Origin: Puccinia triticina
Lineage: Eukaryota > Basidiomycota > Pucciniomycetes > Pucciniales > Pucciniaceae
Direction: 5' to 3'
DNA: 64,000 nt
Assembly: GCF_026914185.1 (NCBI RefSeq)
Contig: NC_070574.1
Span: forward strand, 310,001 to 374,000
The notes under the pieces were generated by a model, which was given only the letters and a program-made list of their open reading frames with translations, made no database searches and was not told the origin of the DNA. Every line of letters starts with the position of its first letter. Position 1 is the first letter of the stretch. Positions 1 through 11,640 of the stretch are shown in pieces. The position numbers and the translations under genes are program-made.

Positions 1-243
1 AGGAAGTGTCATGTTGAATTCTGAAAATTTCACCAGTTTCTTTGTCAGCCTTAGAGATACATCAAGTATCCAAAAGACTACAATAACTTAGTAAATAATA
101 ATAATTATTAAATTATTATTGCAGAATCCGATTCCTCATCCTAAATTAAGGGGGGTCACCCACTTAAAGTACCCCCTTATTCCTATTCCTTCATGTACTA
201 ATTGTATAAATAAGAATTGGCCCCAGAAAGCGCCCAAAAATAG

Positions 244-348
244 TATTAAAAATCATTAATTACGTCGACAAGCACTTTTTCCGCGCAGCATTTCCCCATG
301 CAGGGTTGCGGAAAAAGTGCCTGTTGGCGTAATCAATTATTTTTAATA
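244..348. repeat. short hairpin MITE-like palindrome
   Basis: Two imperfect inverted arms of about 45 bases (244-290 and 302-348) run from an AT-rich outer part (TATTAAAAAT) into an inner perfect 13-mer pair GCACTTTTTCCGC / GCGGAAAAAGTGC, with a short loop. The arms differ at only a few positions. No coding capacity. It looks like a small foldback or MITE insertion near the Helitron's left side. I could not define a target duplication, so the boundaries are approximate. Confidence 0.6.
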
Positions 349-1333
349 GAAGGAACAACCTGAGAGGACGACTATTATGGCAGAGCCAGTCAATACCTCT
401 CAGGGTCCTGTGAATATCATGAAATATAAGAGCTCTGAATACAATTAGTTAGATGTGCCGCCTCCACTGGCCCGGTGATGCAAATGACCAACCCGAAGCC
501 AGCGCCGAAGCCCTATTTATATTCTCCACCGTCACAAGAGCCGCGGGCCAACGACATTTCCTCACACAGCATTTGGTCCCCGACATTCCATCCCACCTTG
601 CACGGTTCTTTGTTCCTTTGGAAACGCATTCAATTCCGGCAAATGCATCAGATTGATAAACACCACAATTCTACAGATCAAAACACCATCATCGCTGTAT
701 CTGCCATAATCGGCTCCGACATATGTTGTGCTTTTCTATAAAAGACTACTCAACAGTCCAAATGCACAATTGCTAAAGCAGCACAATAAAATTGTGTCAA
801 CTCCTCGTCGGAAATGGTCCCGGTTTTATCAACTCGCTTTTCAAAATCGCACCCAACAATTTTAAAGGCAGATCAGCAACCGCAATAACTACTTATTTTG
901 GTTGCTTGTGAGTATCTATCCCGCTTATCAATTTGAGTTCCTCCCAATCCCGTCATTAATCCTGTTATTGTAACCAAAAACCACCCCCATATCCCGTATA
1001 TTGCAATACCAACAATACCATAACTGGTGAATATTATGACGCATTGGGAAGTCGCGTCCGTTGTGTCGGTCGCTGTGCACTGTTCTCAAGTGACACCCTG
1101 AAGCCGTGGCTACGAATTGGTTTCTCATCTCGGCGCTAACACAACATCCGATTTCCAGAACTGTACATTGCTCCGACGTTATAATGTTGAAAATACCGAC
1201 AACAGTCAATGGGTTTGACAATATTTAATCAGCTGCTCTCCACATTTGACGCATCACCATCTAGCCCATTTCCTCCTCCTCTGGACCCCAACTCAAGTTT
1301 TGTCATATCAACATTCCACATCAGTTCTCCCCG
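349..1333. other. no confident gene; presumed left flank or 5' part of the Helitron
   Basis: Several short frames occur on both strands, but none shows a recognisable domain or a consistent set of splice sites. The Helitron 5' terminus (A followed by TC) should lie here or upstream of the window; I could not identify it. A frame through about 1228-1340 is Ser/Pro-rich and could be an alternative 5' exon of the next gene. Confidence 0.4.
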
Positions 1334-2568
1334 ATGGCACCCGTAGTATCCACTCTCTGGCGTCAAAGCCACCCTTTTTTCAGTCGTGCTCCGTTTGACA
1401 TAACTAAAACAGTGAGTACCATTTATATTGTGCCTTTGCGCAATTCTAATAATTGTCTGCTAGCTCCCACCAGTAATTACCCCGGGTTCAAGCTACGGCC
1501 AACTCATGTTTGAATCTACTCTCGCTTTCCTCAATACCAAAACTGTTGAAGATGTCAATATGAAGGTCAAGCTTCAAGTTTACGGCTCGACTGCGACTTC
1601 GCTCCTCAAGGACAAAATTTATTTTTTGTCGGGCCGCGTTATAGCTTTAAACGCAAAAACACCACCTGTGTTCTATTTTGAACAAGAACTTACATTCCCT
1701 ATTGCTGATTCCGAGGGCTATTTGATTTCCCTCGCTAACAAGGCAGGATGTTACGGCTTCGGTGTAGTTATCTCAAAGGCTGAGGAGAAGGATGACAGTT
1801 CAGCAACCTCTACCTTTAATAACTTACTGGTAAAGATCCGACACACCGACTATGACGTCCAGGTAAGTTTTTGCTTCTAACTTCAACTGCTGGGCGGCTA
1901 TCCAAGTCACACTAAAAATTTATTTTCCATTGCTAAACTTTGCAGACGCGCAACTCGGTCAGCTTTATTGTCCAGTATAAAGTTGCTGGTAACTGTAACC
2001 TGGCAAAAACATTTGGTCTGTTCCAGGTTGGCCGTGAAGTTCTCATTTCCGGCTACATCGCTGGATACAACATTGAGCAGCATATGCTCCAAGTCAATGT
2101 AGGTCCGTTCATCATTGCACATGGTGTTTAATTTCAACACTAACCTTTTGCGGCAGGCATTGTCTGTGTCTTTGTCTTCTGGCTACTCCTCTTCATCCGC
2201 CGCGGTGAACGCTGCGGAGCCAAGTCCTGTTGCAGGCAATCGTCGCCGACCCATTCAGTAAGTCATACTCCCTGAGTAGAATCGCTGGACCCGCACTCAT
2301 TGACCATTTGATTCAAAACTCATTCAACAGAATTGATTTCGGCAGCGATGAAGAAAATGGAGACGATGCCCCCCAAGTCCCTGTAGGAACAAGCGATTTT
2401 GTTCAACAGACTCCTCAGGAAGACAATCCCGCGGCCCTCCAAACAGACCTCGCTTCTACCCGAGAGACACCTCAGGCTCCACAAAAGAAGCGCAAACACA
2501 CCAAGCGAAACACTCAGCCCACTCCGGAAAAAGTACCCGCGCTCGTGACAGATTCCTCTATCGTGTAG
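1334..2568 (+). CDS. OB-fold (RPA-like) accessory protein of the Helitron
   Basis: Proposed exons 1334-1411, 1464-1862, 1946-2098, 2157-2257 and 2331-2568. All introns have GT-AG ends (GTGAGT, GTAAGT, GTAGGT, GTAAGT donors) and phases agree, giving about 322 residues. The middle has two segments of the form KIYFLSGRVIAL and REVLISGYIAGYN, an alternation of hydrophobic strands with Gly that suggests OB-fold beta strands. The same pattern recurs in the two minus-strand genes nearby. The tail is acidic then basic, ending with a KKRKHTKR nuclear-localisation-like run. A role as a single-strand DNA-binding partner of Rep is inferred from context. The ATG at 1334 is the first in the chain; an alternative start at 1506 is possible. 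The family name is uncertain. Confidence 0.55.
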
Positions 2569-2689
2569 CAACTTAGTCTTTAACTAGACATATTCCAGTT
2601 ATCCAGTATTGTAAACGTGTTGTACAAATCCAGTTCATACTTTTGTAAATGGGATTTTGCTGTTTGACAATTGACACATCCTCGGACGC

Positions 2690-3503
2690 TTACATCTTGT
2701 GTAAAATGATACATAGCTGTGACTGTGCAATGTTACAACCAAAGTAAACTGGGCTGAACCAAAAATAGCCCGACCACTCATCGTCCTCGTGCACTGATGA
2801 GGCGACGAATGTAAATATGGCCCTAAATGTTGGCGGGCAAAAAGTTTGAGCACTGTATATAGTTGTCAGCATATAGGCTAAGAGACACAAATGGGTGTCG
2901 CCACTGACTAGGACAGGAATCGTGTCAGGTCCTTGAGCTTCAGTTATCAGCCTTCCCTGGACGTGGACAAAAGAGTTTCCCGTAATTGATCCGATGTGAA
3001 ACTGCCAAACATCGTCCGATACCACTAGGAACAGAACTGCGCCCTAGAATCGTCACATATTTAGTTCGAAACGTCGAGATCAATTTTGCAATGCAATAAA
3101 CACAACATGAACGCACAGTTGTACTCTCAACTATGGCTCTGAATGGTGCATCTCCATTACAGAGATACTTGACTTGCCCCTTGATGACCGGGCCCATGTT
3201 CGACATTGGCAAGAAATTCGGTGGTGGTGTATCCAATACATTCGCGACCTCCACTATTACAACAATGCGTTTCCCAATGGTACGTGTAAGCAGGTTCCCG
3301 GTAAAAGAGATCCATTGGCCATTTCGCGGTGCCGGTGACATAGGGTCAACTTTGCGGAAGAGTAAGTAGTATTCGGGTGATGTATAAGCGGCCTCATGAC
3401 TGGTGTTTGGGGTCCTTGTTTGTTGTGGTACTGTAAAAGAATATGAATTGCTGTCGCGAATTTCGCGAATGCTGGATATAACTTCACAACCTTTAATCTT
3501 CAT
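2690..3503 (-). CDS. OB-fold-like Helitron accessory protein, copy B
   Basis: Read on the minus strand: exon 3503-3117, a 73-nt GT-AG intron, then exon 3043-2690, phase 0, about 246 residues. The first exon contains GQWISFTGNLLTRTIGKRIV and the second GNSFVHVQGRLITEAQG. These resemble the GDWIWITGNIDRR segment of the neighbouring minus-strand gene and the segments in the plus-strand gene, so I group all three. The frame stays open upstream to 3704, so the start is uncertain (ATG at 3503 chosen because the upstream part is low quality). Function is unproven; ssDNA binding in transposition is inferred. Confidence 0.45.
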
Positions 3504-3951
3504 TCTAGGGGATTCAATTGAAAAGATACACTGCCGCCAGAAGATTACTTTGCTCAGTAGGCACAGGGTATTATATACGATCTGCCATTGGGCATGAAAG
3601 CACAATAAGCCGGGGGCTTTTCCCCAACCCGCCTGACGGTTTGCAAACACCCTGCGGCAAAAATATAACCCTGTTCTAAGTCTGAGCCAATGAAAATGAG
3701 CCATCCCCGATGTTACTGATGGTCAATACTACATTTGAGGTAACTCGGGCTTTTACGATGAGTGGACCAGGGCCTAAACCGCTACCAAATTGCCTGTTTC
3801 GGCAGAACACTAATAAAGCCTTCCACTTGTCGTTGACAATTCAATTACCGCCAGTTAACAGGAGATCATACTCCTGGCAATCCCTGCGCTCCCACTATAA
3901 TATACCACTACTACCTGGATTTACATATTTCTAAGTTTTCAAATACAACAT

Positions 3952-4680
3952 TCAATGATCTGATGACCGTGTTGGACAACCCTTTAATGTCTTTGTTTGG
4001 GTAATGGCTCCTAGCCGATATCTAATCTGTGATAAATGCATTGTTGACCTATTTTGTTACCTGTCAGTGAACAATGAAAGGGGCTAGACTTTACCAACAT
4101 GACTTACATCGATGTCAAGAACAGAACCAACCCGACGGTCTATATTGCCGGTAATCCATATCCAGTCACCAATATCACTGTACCGGAAAATCTCCATGAC
4201 AGGGCGCGAACTCGTTGACAAATGGAACAAGCAGGACTGCGGGCAGTAGTCAGAAAACGGAATGCAAGTTATATGTATAAAGGAGACACTTACTTCCTCT
4301 GTGTCTGGATCAATGGCAACAACCTTGCTCCCTGTCATTGTGACCTCGAGAACTCCTTCGAATTGTACGTGCTGTAATTCTGTAGGCCTGTGCCCGACGG
4401 TAGAGTAGAAACTCGCGGCGTGTGTATAGACGTCAGCGACAGGTTTCCACAAGGTAGCTGTGAACTGCCCGTCAAAGATTAACCAGGATGCGGGATCCAA
4501 GCCAGATGGCATTGGTGCAGGAGTAAAAACATTCAACAACAGACCGTGCTGAGGCTGAACTTCAGTTCCTGCCATTGTCCATGGAAGCACTGAGGGAATT
4601 TTGTAAAGGTTGTTCACTCCCAGGCGGGGTCGGTCTGCAACGTATACAACGGACTTGAGGGTAAGTTTGGTGAACGGCAT
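3952..4680 (-). CDS. OB-fold-like Helitron accessory protein, copy A
   Basis: Minus-strand exons 4680-4294, 4236-4108 and 4026-3952, joined by GTAAGT donors and AG acceptors in phase 0, give about 196 residues. The N-terminal half (starting MPFTKLTLKSV) resembles nothing I can name. Exon 2 carries the GDWIWITGNIDRRVGSVLDI segment shared in form with copy B. The last exon is short and least certain. An upstream in-frame ATG at 4761 is possible. It lies in tandem with copy B, with about 450 nt between the coding parts, which suggests duplication within the Helitron. Confidence 0.45.
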
Positions 4681-4761
4681 GTTAGATCGGTTTTGGTTCA
4701 GATTTTTCTCCCGAAGCACAAGTTCTTTATAAATGCACAAACCCTGAGGTAGCAGGAACAA

Positions 4762-5767
4762 TATCCTCTGTCCACGACCCAGTCATGTTAACGCATCTGG
4801 TCGTCACACATCTGTTGTTCCGGCAGTGGCAAATGATAACGCATGAGTCTGCTGACGTTGTGATACTCAATTATAGCAAATTTGAACTGGTTGCACAATC
4901 TTTGAGATTACGATCTCACCAAATATTCCTGTTTGGACTTGGGTCCTCGTATTTGTGTTGACAACGGATCACGGTGTTCACTAATGCGCACTGTTGCAGG
5001 ATAATTATGTGGTTGGAATTGCTGTATATGCTTTACAAGTGTTTAAAACGTTAACTCGGGGCACTGTTACCTGTTGCTTTATTTGTAATGATGGCAAACT
5101 CTCTTGAACTTACCCGGCAGGCGTTCATGAGACATTCCTTGAATGAACTCACAGTGATCCAGCTATGTCCATTAAGATTCCGCAATCCGGTTCCGGGAAT
5201 CCGTTGTACAGTTGCACTAATGGTCCCTTGAGGGAATATATCCAAGAACCCAGTATCCCTTTGGCCCCGAATCCGGAAAACATGATTCCTCAACATGGCA
5301 GAAAGCCGTTCTTTGTGCACATACTCAATGTGGTATCACATTTGGAATTGGTGATTTGGCAACACGACCTTGCTTTGGAAAATGGCACTATTTATTTGAT
5401 CTTGTGAATTTTTCCTTGATCCGGGAGATGGTTACCACTTAGGATTTGTTCTCACTTTAAACACGATCAGGAACTTATTGTCACGGCTCCTCATCCGGAG
5501 AACAATGAATGACAAGAGGAACACGGGCTGAGGGGCCACAACACAAATAATTTGTTGGTAACTGACTCGCTTTGGAATTCCGGGAACAAAGAGAACTTGT
5601 CCGAAGTGGGCGTCGTGGATTTAGCTATAAATGAGGCAAGCATTTCGCTGGAGCAAACTCCCAGTCGCAAGAACCCTGTCCCTTCGCAAAATATATTCCT
5701 GCACAAAATCATATTTCAATACACATAGTCGTTTTACATTCCAGTTTTTTATCGTACATACATCACA
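4762..5767. other. spacer upstream of the Rep-helicase gene
   Basis: About 1 kb with short frames only (for example 5320-5051 and 5712-5491 on the minus strand). None shows a domain I recognise. It should contain divergent promoters for Rep and for the minus-strand accessory genes; I see no convincing TATA box. Confidence 0.4.
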
Positions 5768-7858
5768 ATGATACCACAATTTGATCCTGCTCCCGTAACA
5801 AAATTACCTTCACACCATACAGAACGATTCATCACTGCTCACTTTGCCCATGAAATACCCCACCGGCTCGGCCCGTGCAATGACCCGTGCATCAAATGTG
5901 GAGCCCTGCACTGGGAACTGGAACGTAATGTTGCTGATCTTCGAAGCCCCCGGGCCAAGTTTCCGAGTTGCTGCCAAATGGGATCAGCTTTGATCCCGAC
6001 TAACTATACTACTCACTATCCAGACTTCCTGAAACAGCTGCTCGTCAAGGATGACACAGGTAAGTCAGCTCAAGTGTTTGTGTGCCAAGATTCAAAATCT
6101 GACCCGCGTTGCTTACATTACAGTGTCTCGCGAATTCCAACGGCATATCCGCGCATACAACAATGCCCTCTCTTTTGTATCACTGGGCGCGGAAATCGAT
6201 CGTTTGACCCAAGGTGTATTTGGCGTCTTCAGCTTTCGAGTCAAAGGGACCCTATATCATAACTTAAGGTCATTATTCCCTTTGAGAGCTTCAGATGCCG
6301 GGTTTTCTCAGATCTATGTCGTAGGTAGTGGAGGAGACGATGAGGCGCATCATCGGGTGGCTAAATCAGGTGTTCAACTTAATGCACGTTTGATGTTGAG
6401 GCTCCAGGACTTGATGAATAGTCTTAATCCGTACGCCCAATTCTACCGCCAAATTGCTACTGTGACCCAAACTTCGCCCGCCGCTCAGCTTGTTCTCCGG
6501 AACGTAACATATCACAATTTCAACCCAAAAACTTACAACAAACCAACGGTCCAAGAAGTAGCTATGGTTATCGACCGTCCCAAAGAAGACCAGATTGCCC
6601 CCCGGGATGTTGTCCTACACAATAAAAATGGGCAAATAGAGCGCATTACCAATGAGTATTCGGGGTATTTGCCGCTGCGATACCCAATCCTTTTCCCCAG
6701 GGGTGAAGGGGGGTGGGTTTACCAAACTCCGAGCACTTCAGTCAATAGGAGTGAGTGCCACAAGCCATAACTGTTAGGGTGTTGTGTTGAAATCTGATTT
6801 GTTGCCCGTAGAAATGAGAATCTCCCAGACCGAATGGTACGCATCAATGTTGTTTGCTAAGAACAACACGTTTAATCACCTGCACATGAGTCGGTCACTC
6901 TTCCAAGAGCTGGTCGTAGATCTGTATATTTGTGTTGAGCGGAGTTGACTCAATTTTATTCGCAAAAATCAACAAAAATTGAAGGCTGACCTATACAAAG
7001 GGCTGGAAGAAGCTATCCGCAACGAGCTCGACATAGGGGGAAGGAAAGTTATACTGCCATCAACTTTCATCGGCTCTCCCCGTCACATGGTTCAACTGTA
7101 TCAAGACTCGATGGCAATCGTCGATCACTACGACAAACCTTCTCTCTTTGTAACAGTAACTGCAAATCCCCAATGGCCAGAGATTCAGTCAATGTTGCAA
7201 ACTGGCCAAACTGCCACTGATCGTCCGGAAGTTGTTGCGCGTGTGTTCCGCCTGAAGATGAAGTCGATTTTGCACGACCTGACCAGAAACCACCGCCTGG
7301 GACGTGTTCGAGCATTTGTTTATTGCGTCGAATTTCAAAAGCGGGGCTTGCCCCATTGTCACATCATGCTAATGTTACACCCAGCTGACGTACCTCGGAC
7401 AGCGGAAGCGGTCGATGCTTTGGTTTGCGCCAAGATTCCAGACCACAAAACCGAACCAACGTTATATAATTTAGTGAAGACGCAGATGATCCACGGGCCG
7501 TGCTCTGTAGTAAAAGGTTGTATTGTCGATGGCCGTTGTTCGAAGAAGTTCCCTAAACCGTGGCAACATGATACGGTGCTCAGCGATGACGCTTATCCGC
7601 TCTATCGGCGCCGGGACAGTGGCAGAACTGTTATCAAGTCAGGTCAACGGTACACAAGTCAACATGTTGTGCCATATAATAAGTACTTACTACTCCGGTA
7701 CAACTGCCACATTAATGTGGAGGTTCCGTACGGCATTACAGCGACGAAGTACCTTTTCAAATACATATGTAAAGGTGTTGACCGTTCGGCATTGCAGTTA
7801 AGAGACGGAGATGAAACTGTTAGGTTCGTTCACGGTCGATACATTGGTCCATGCGAGG

Positions 7859-8209
7859 GTTAGTATTCTCTTCTTTGTCCGTTGTCCCATCTCCGCTATC
7901 CGGTTTCTTTCATATGCTTCGGAATCGCGTTTTTTCATTGCATGTACGTACAAATTGAAGGCAGTTGGCCGAGTGTCAGGACATGAATCGTTATGACTAT
8001 TCCATCTGTCCTCTTGCAAGATACAGGCCACATTATAGCCCATCGTCCAATGTGTTCATTAACTCCTGTGATATTGGAATGGGCCGAGTTATTGTCATGT
8101 TTTTTATCAGTGTGCCGGAAATGTTATGCTCGCAGCCTTCTCAATCAGTCCATTTGTGAAGTGGTTGAGGGTTTCCAGTATTGATTCCTCTTCATGTGAT
8201 TTCTTGCAG
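7859..8209 (+). other. 351-nt intron (or spliced-out insertion) in Rep-helicase
   Basis: The coding frame breaks just after GPCE and resumes at AVHRLLQYPIS, which reads as one continuous conserved Helitron segment. The gap begins GTTAGT and ends TTCTTGCAG, and the phase is correct. It is five times longer than the other introns here (61-64 nt), so it may be a small insertion that became spliced. Confidence 0.6.
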
Positions 8210-10075
8210 CTGTCCACAGACTTTTGCAATACCCAATTTCTGACAGGTATCCCGCTATAATGCGACTTGCTTTGCACTTGCCTGGACATCAAACAATATT
8301 TTACCGAGATGCGGAGGGAGCACGAGAACAGATGAAAACAGGAACTGCGGATTTGACGACATTGACCCAGTTTTTTCAATTGAATAAAGACAACGCGCAT
8401 GGCTATGGTAAACCGGCACGTGAACTCCTTTACAGTGAAATTCCTGACCATTTCTACTGGACCTCTGCCAAAGAATGGCTGCCCAGACGCCGTCCTTCGG
8501 ACACCATTGGCCGGTTGTATTTCGCGACTCCGGTGGATGGAGAACGGTATTATCTTAGGCTGCTTTTGCTGAATTTCAGAGGCCCAACCAGTTTTGAAGA
8601 CTTGAGGACATTTGAAGGCATTACCCACAAAAATTTCAGAGAAGCGTGCGAAGCGAGAGGCCTCCTGATGACTGATACACACTACGAGTTGTGTTTACAA
8701 GAAGCGTGTGGTTGGATGTTAGGGCATGGTTTACGAAGCATGTTCTGCATGTTGTTAACTTCCAGCCCACCGAGCAATCCGAGCAGATTGTTGGCCATGT
8801 TCCTGGACGAACTCGCAAACGATTGTGCCTACCGTCTCCGAACTGATTTTCCAAGTCTTCCGGTGTCCATAGAAGTCTTGCACAGCCTGTGTTGCTTCCT
8901 TATCAATCAACAATTGGCCGTCGAAGGTCGGACCTGGGAAGACGTCGGCCTCGATCCTGTGGATCAGTTGTATTGGCAGCAATATGGGCAGGGCCCTGGA
9001 CAGGTTAATCAGAGCATCAGAGAAAGACCAATCATCGAAGTTAGTACCCTGAATCCCGGACAAAGAGTAATATTTGATCAAGTTGTCGGAAATTATAACA
9101 CCAACAATTCAGCCCCGGTGTTCATCGACGGTCCTCCGGGATGTGGCAAAACTTATTTGATGAACACGTTAATTCAACATTTTAGTAAGAGCGGAGCTTT
9201 GGTGATGGCTGTTGCTTCCTCCGGAGTTGCAGCCATGGTCCTCGATGGTGGCGGTACAGCACATTCAAAGCTCCGAATACCGCTACAGGTCAATTCCGAG
9301 TCTCACGCAAATTACGACATCCGAACAATTTTAGGGCGGACGTTAGCAGAACTCAAACTGTTAATCTGGGACGAAATCACAATGACTCACAAGAATGCAA
9401 TCGAAATGGTTGACCGATCGTTACAATACCTCCGGGACTCTTCCCTCCCCACTACCAAGATGGATGAATTTGCGATGTCGTATATTGATCAATGTATATT
9501 GATCAATTTTTTTTTATGATTCTTCTTGATACCTTTCTCTGTTTTCCATGTCTCCTTAATACCATTTTATAATCTCTCTCCTTCCCCTTGTGTTAGCTTC
9601 AAGCCACAGGAATCTTTTTTTTTGCCTGATAACATTCATAAATTTCTAAAAAAGACATTGCAAGTTTTAGGATTAATCCAGGTTGGCTGAGGGGTCTCAA
9701 TTTTTTTTCTTTTTTTTTTACTTCAACAATTGATCTGTTATCAGAAGTCTGCAAATTGACTTTTTTTTCAAAAAAGGAAAAACATTGACCCCTGACCTCT
9801 CTCATGATACCATCCTGAACACATTTTTAATTTGGTTGGTTGAACTTGCTCAAGATATTGCATATCATACTTGAAGTACTACATGCATAGGAGGCCTTTT
9901 TGAAATTAGTTTACCATGGTTTAGCATATTTTTGTCAGGTTCTTTTTTTTATCTACTTTTGTTATCAACCACAGATTAATGAGGAATATTTCCACATAAA
10001 ATTTTGTTGGACAATTTTTCTGAATATAAAACCCAGAAATAATGTTTTTGGGGTCACATCCATTATGCAGCAGCT

Positions 10076-11640
10076 GCAATCTGATCAGTTGCCAAATCTC
10101 ACTACTTTGTTAGTTTCTTGGTATTTCTGCAACTATATCTCAACACAGCCTGGGAATTTTTCCATGAAATTGGTACCAAAATTTTTGAAAGCCCCCATAG
10201 ATTCATTGTGTACCTTGAATGACCACAAAATCCCCAAATGTAGCTGCTACAATCTGATCAGTGGCCAAATATCACTAATTTGGTAGTTTCTTGGTGTTTC
10301 TGCCACTATATCTCAACACAGCCCAGGAGTTCTTCCATGATGTTGGTTTCAAAATGATCAATAGTCCCCAAGGATTAATTGTGTACCTTAAATGACCACG
10401 AATCTCCCTAATGTAGCCCCTACGACCTGATCAGTTGCCAAATATCACTAATTTGGTAGTTTCTTGGTGTTTCTGCCACTATATCTCAACACAGCCTGGG
10501 GGTTCTTCCATGATATTGGTATCAAAATGTTCAGTAGCCCCCAAGGATCCATTGTGTACTTTAAATGACCACAAAACCCCCAAATGTGGCAGCTACAATC
10601 TCATCAGTTGCCAAATCTCACTAATTTGGTAGGTTCTTGGTGTTTCTGCCACTATATCTTAACAAAACCTGGGAGTTCTTCCATGGTATTGGTTTCAAAT
10701 TGATCAATAGTCCCCAAGGATTCATTGTGTACCTTAAATTACCATGAAACTCCCTAATGTAGCCCTACGACCTGATCAGTTGCCAAATATCACTAATTTG
10801 GTTGTTTCTTGGTGTTTCTGCCACTATATCTCAAAGCAGCCTGGGATTTCTTCCATGATATTGGTACCAAAATAATCACATGCCCTCAAAATTCATTGGG
10901 TATCCTTGATGACCACAAAACCCCCAAATGTAGCAGCCACAATGTGATCAGTTACCAAATATCACTAATTTGGTAGTTTCTTGGTGTTTCTGCCACTATA
11001 TCTCAGCGCAGCGTGGGAGTTCTTCCATGATATTGGTACCGAAATGAACACATGCCCCTGAAGATTCATTGTGTACCTTCAATGAACACAAAACCCTCAA
11101 ATGTAGCAGCCACAATGTGATCAGTTGCCAAATATCACTAATTTGGTAGTTTCTTGGTGTTTCTGCCACTATATCTCAGCACAGCGTGGGAGTTCTTCCA
11201 TGATATTGGTACCAAAATGATCCAATTCCCCGGAAGATTAATTGTGTACCTTGAATGACCACAATACCCCCAAATGTAACAGCTAGGATGTGATCAGTTG
11301 CAAAATATCACTAATTTGGTAGTTTCTGGTGTTTCTGCCACTATATCTCAGCGCAGCGTGGGATTTCTTCCATAATATTGGTATCAAAATGATCAAATTC
11401 CCTCAAAGATTCATTGATTACCTGGAATGACCACAAAACCCCCATATGTAGCAGCCACAATGTGATCAGTTGCCAAATATCACCAATTTGGTAGTTTCTT
11501 GGTGTTTCTGCCACTATATCTCAGCGCAGCATGGGAATTCTTCAATGATATTGGTACCAAAATGACAAAGATGAATTGTGTACCTTGGATGACCACAAAA
11601 CCCCCAAATGTAGCAGCTACAATGTGAATGGTTGCCAAAT
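10076..11640 (+). repeat. 172-bp satellite array, forward block
   Basis: Head-to-tail units begin near 10091, 10264, 10437, 10610, 10782, 10954 and 11127, spaced 172-173 bp. Each contains GCCAAATATCACTAATTTGG, the phrase CTTGGTGTTTCTGCCACTA and the phrase TTCTTCCATGATATTGGTA. Units differ by scattered substitutions and small indels, typical of an older array without full homogenisation. Confidence 0.92.
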
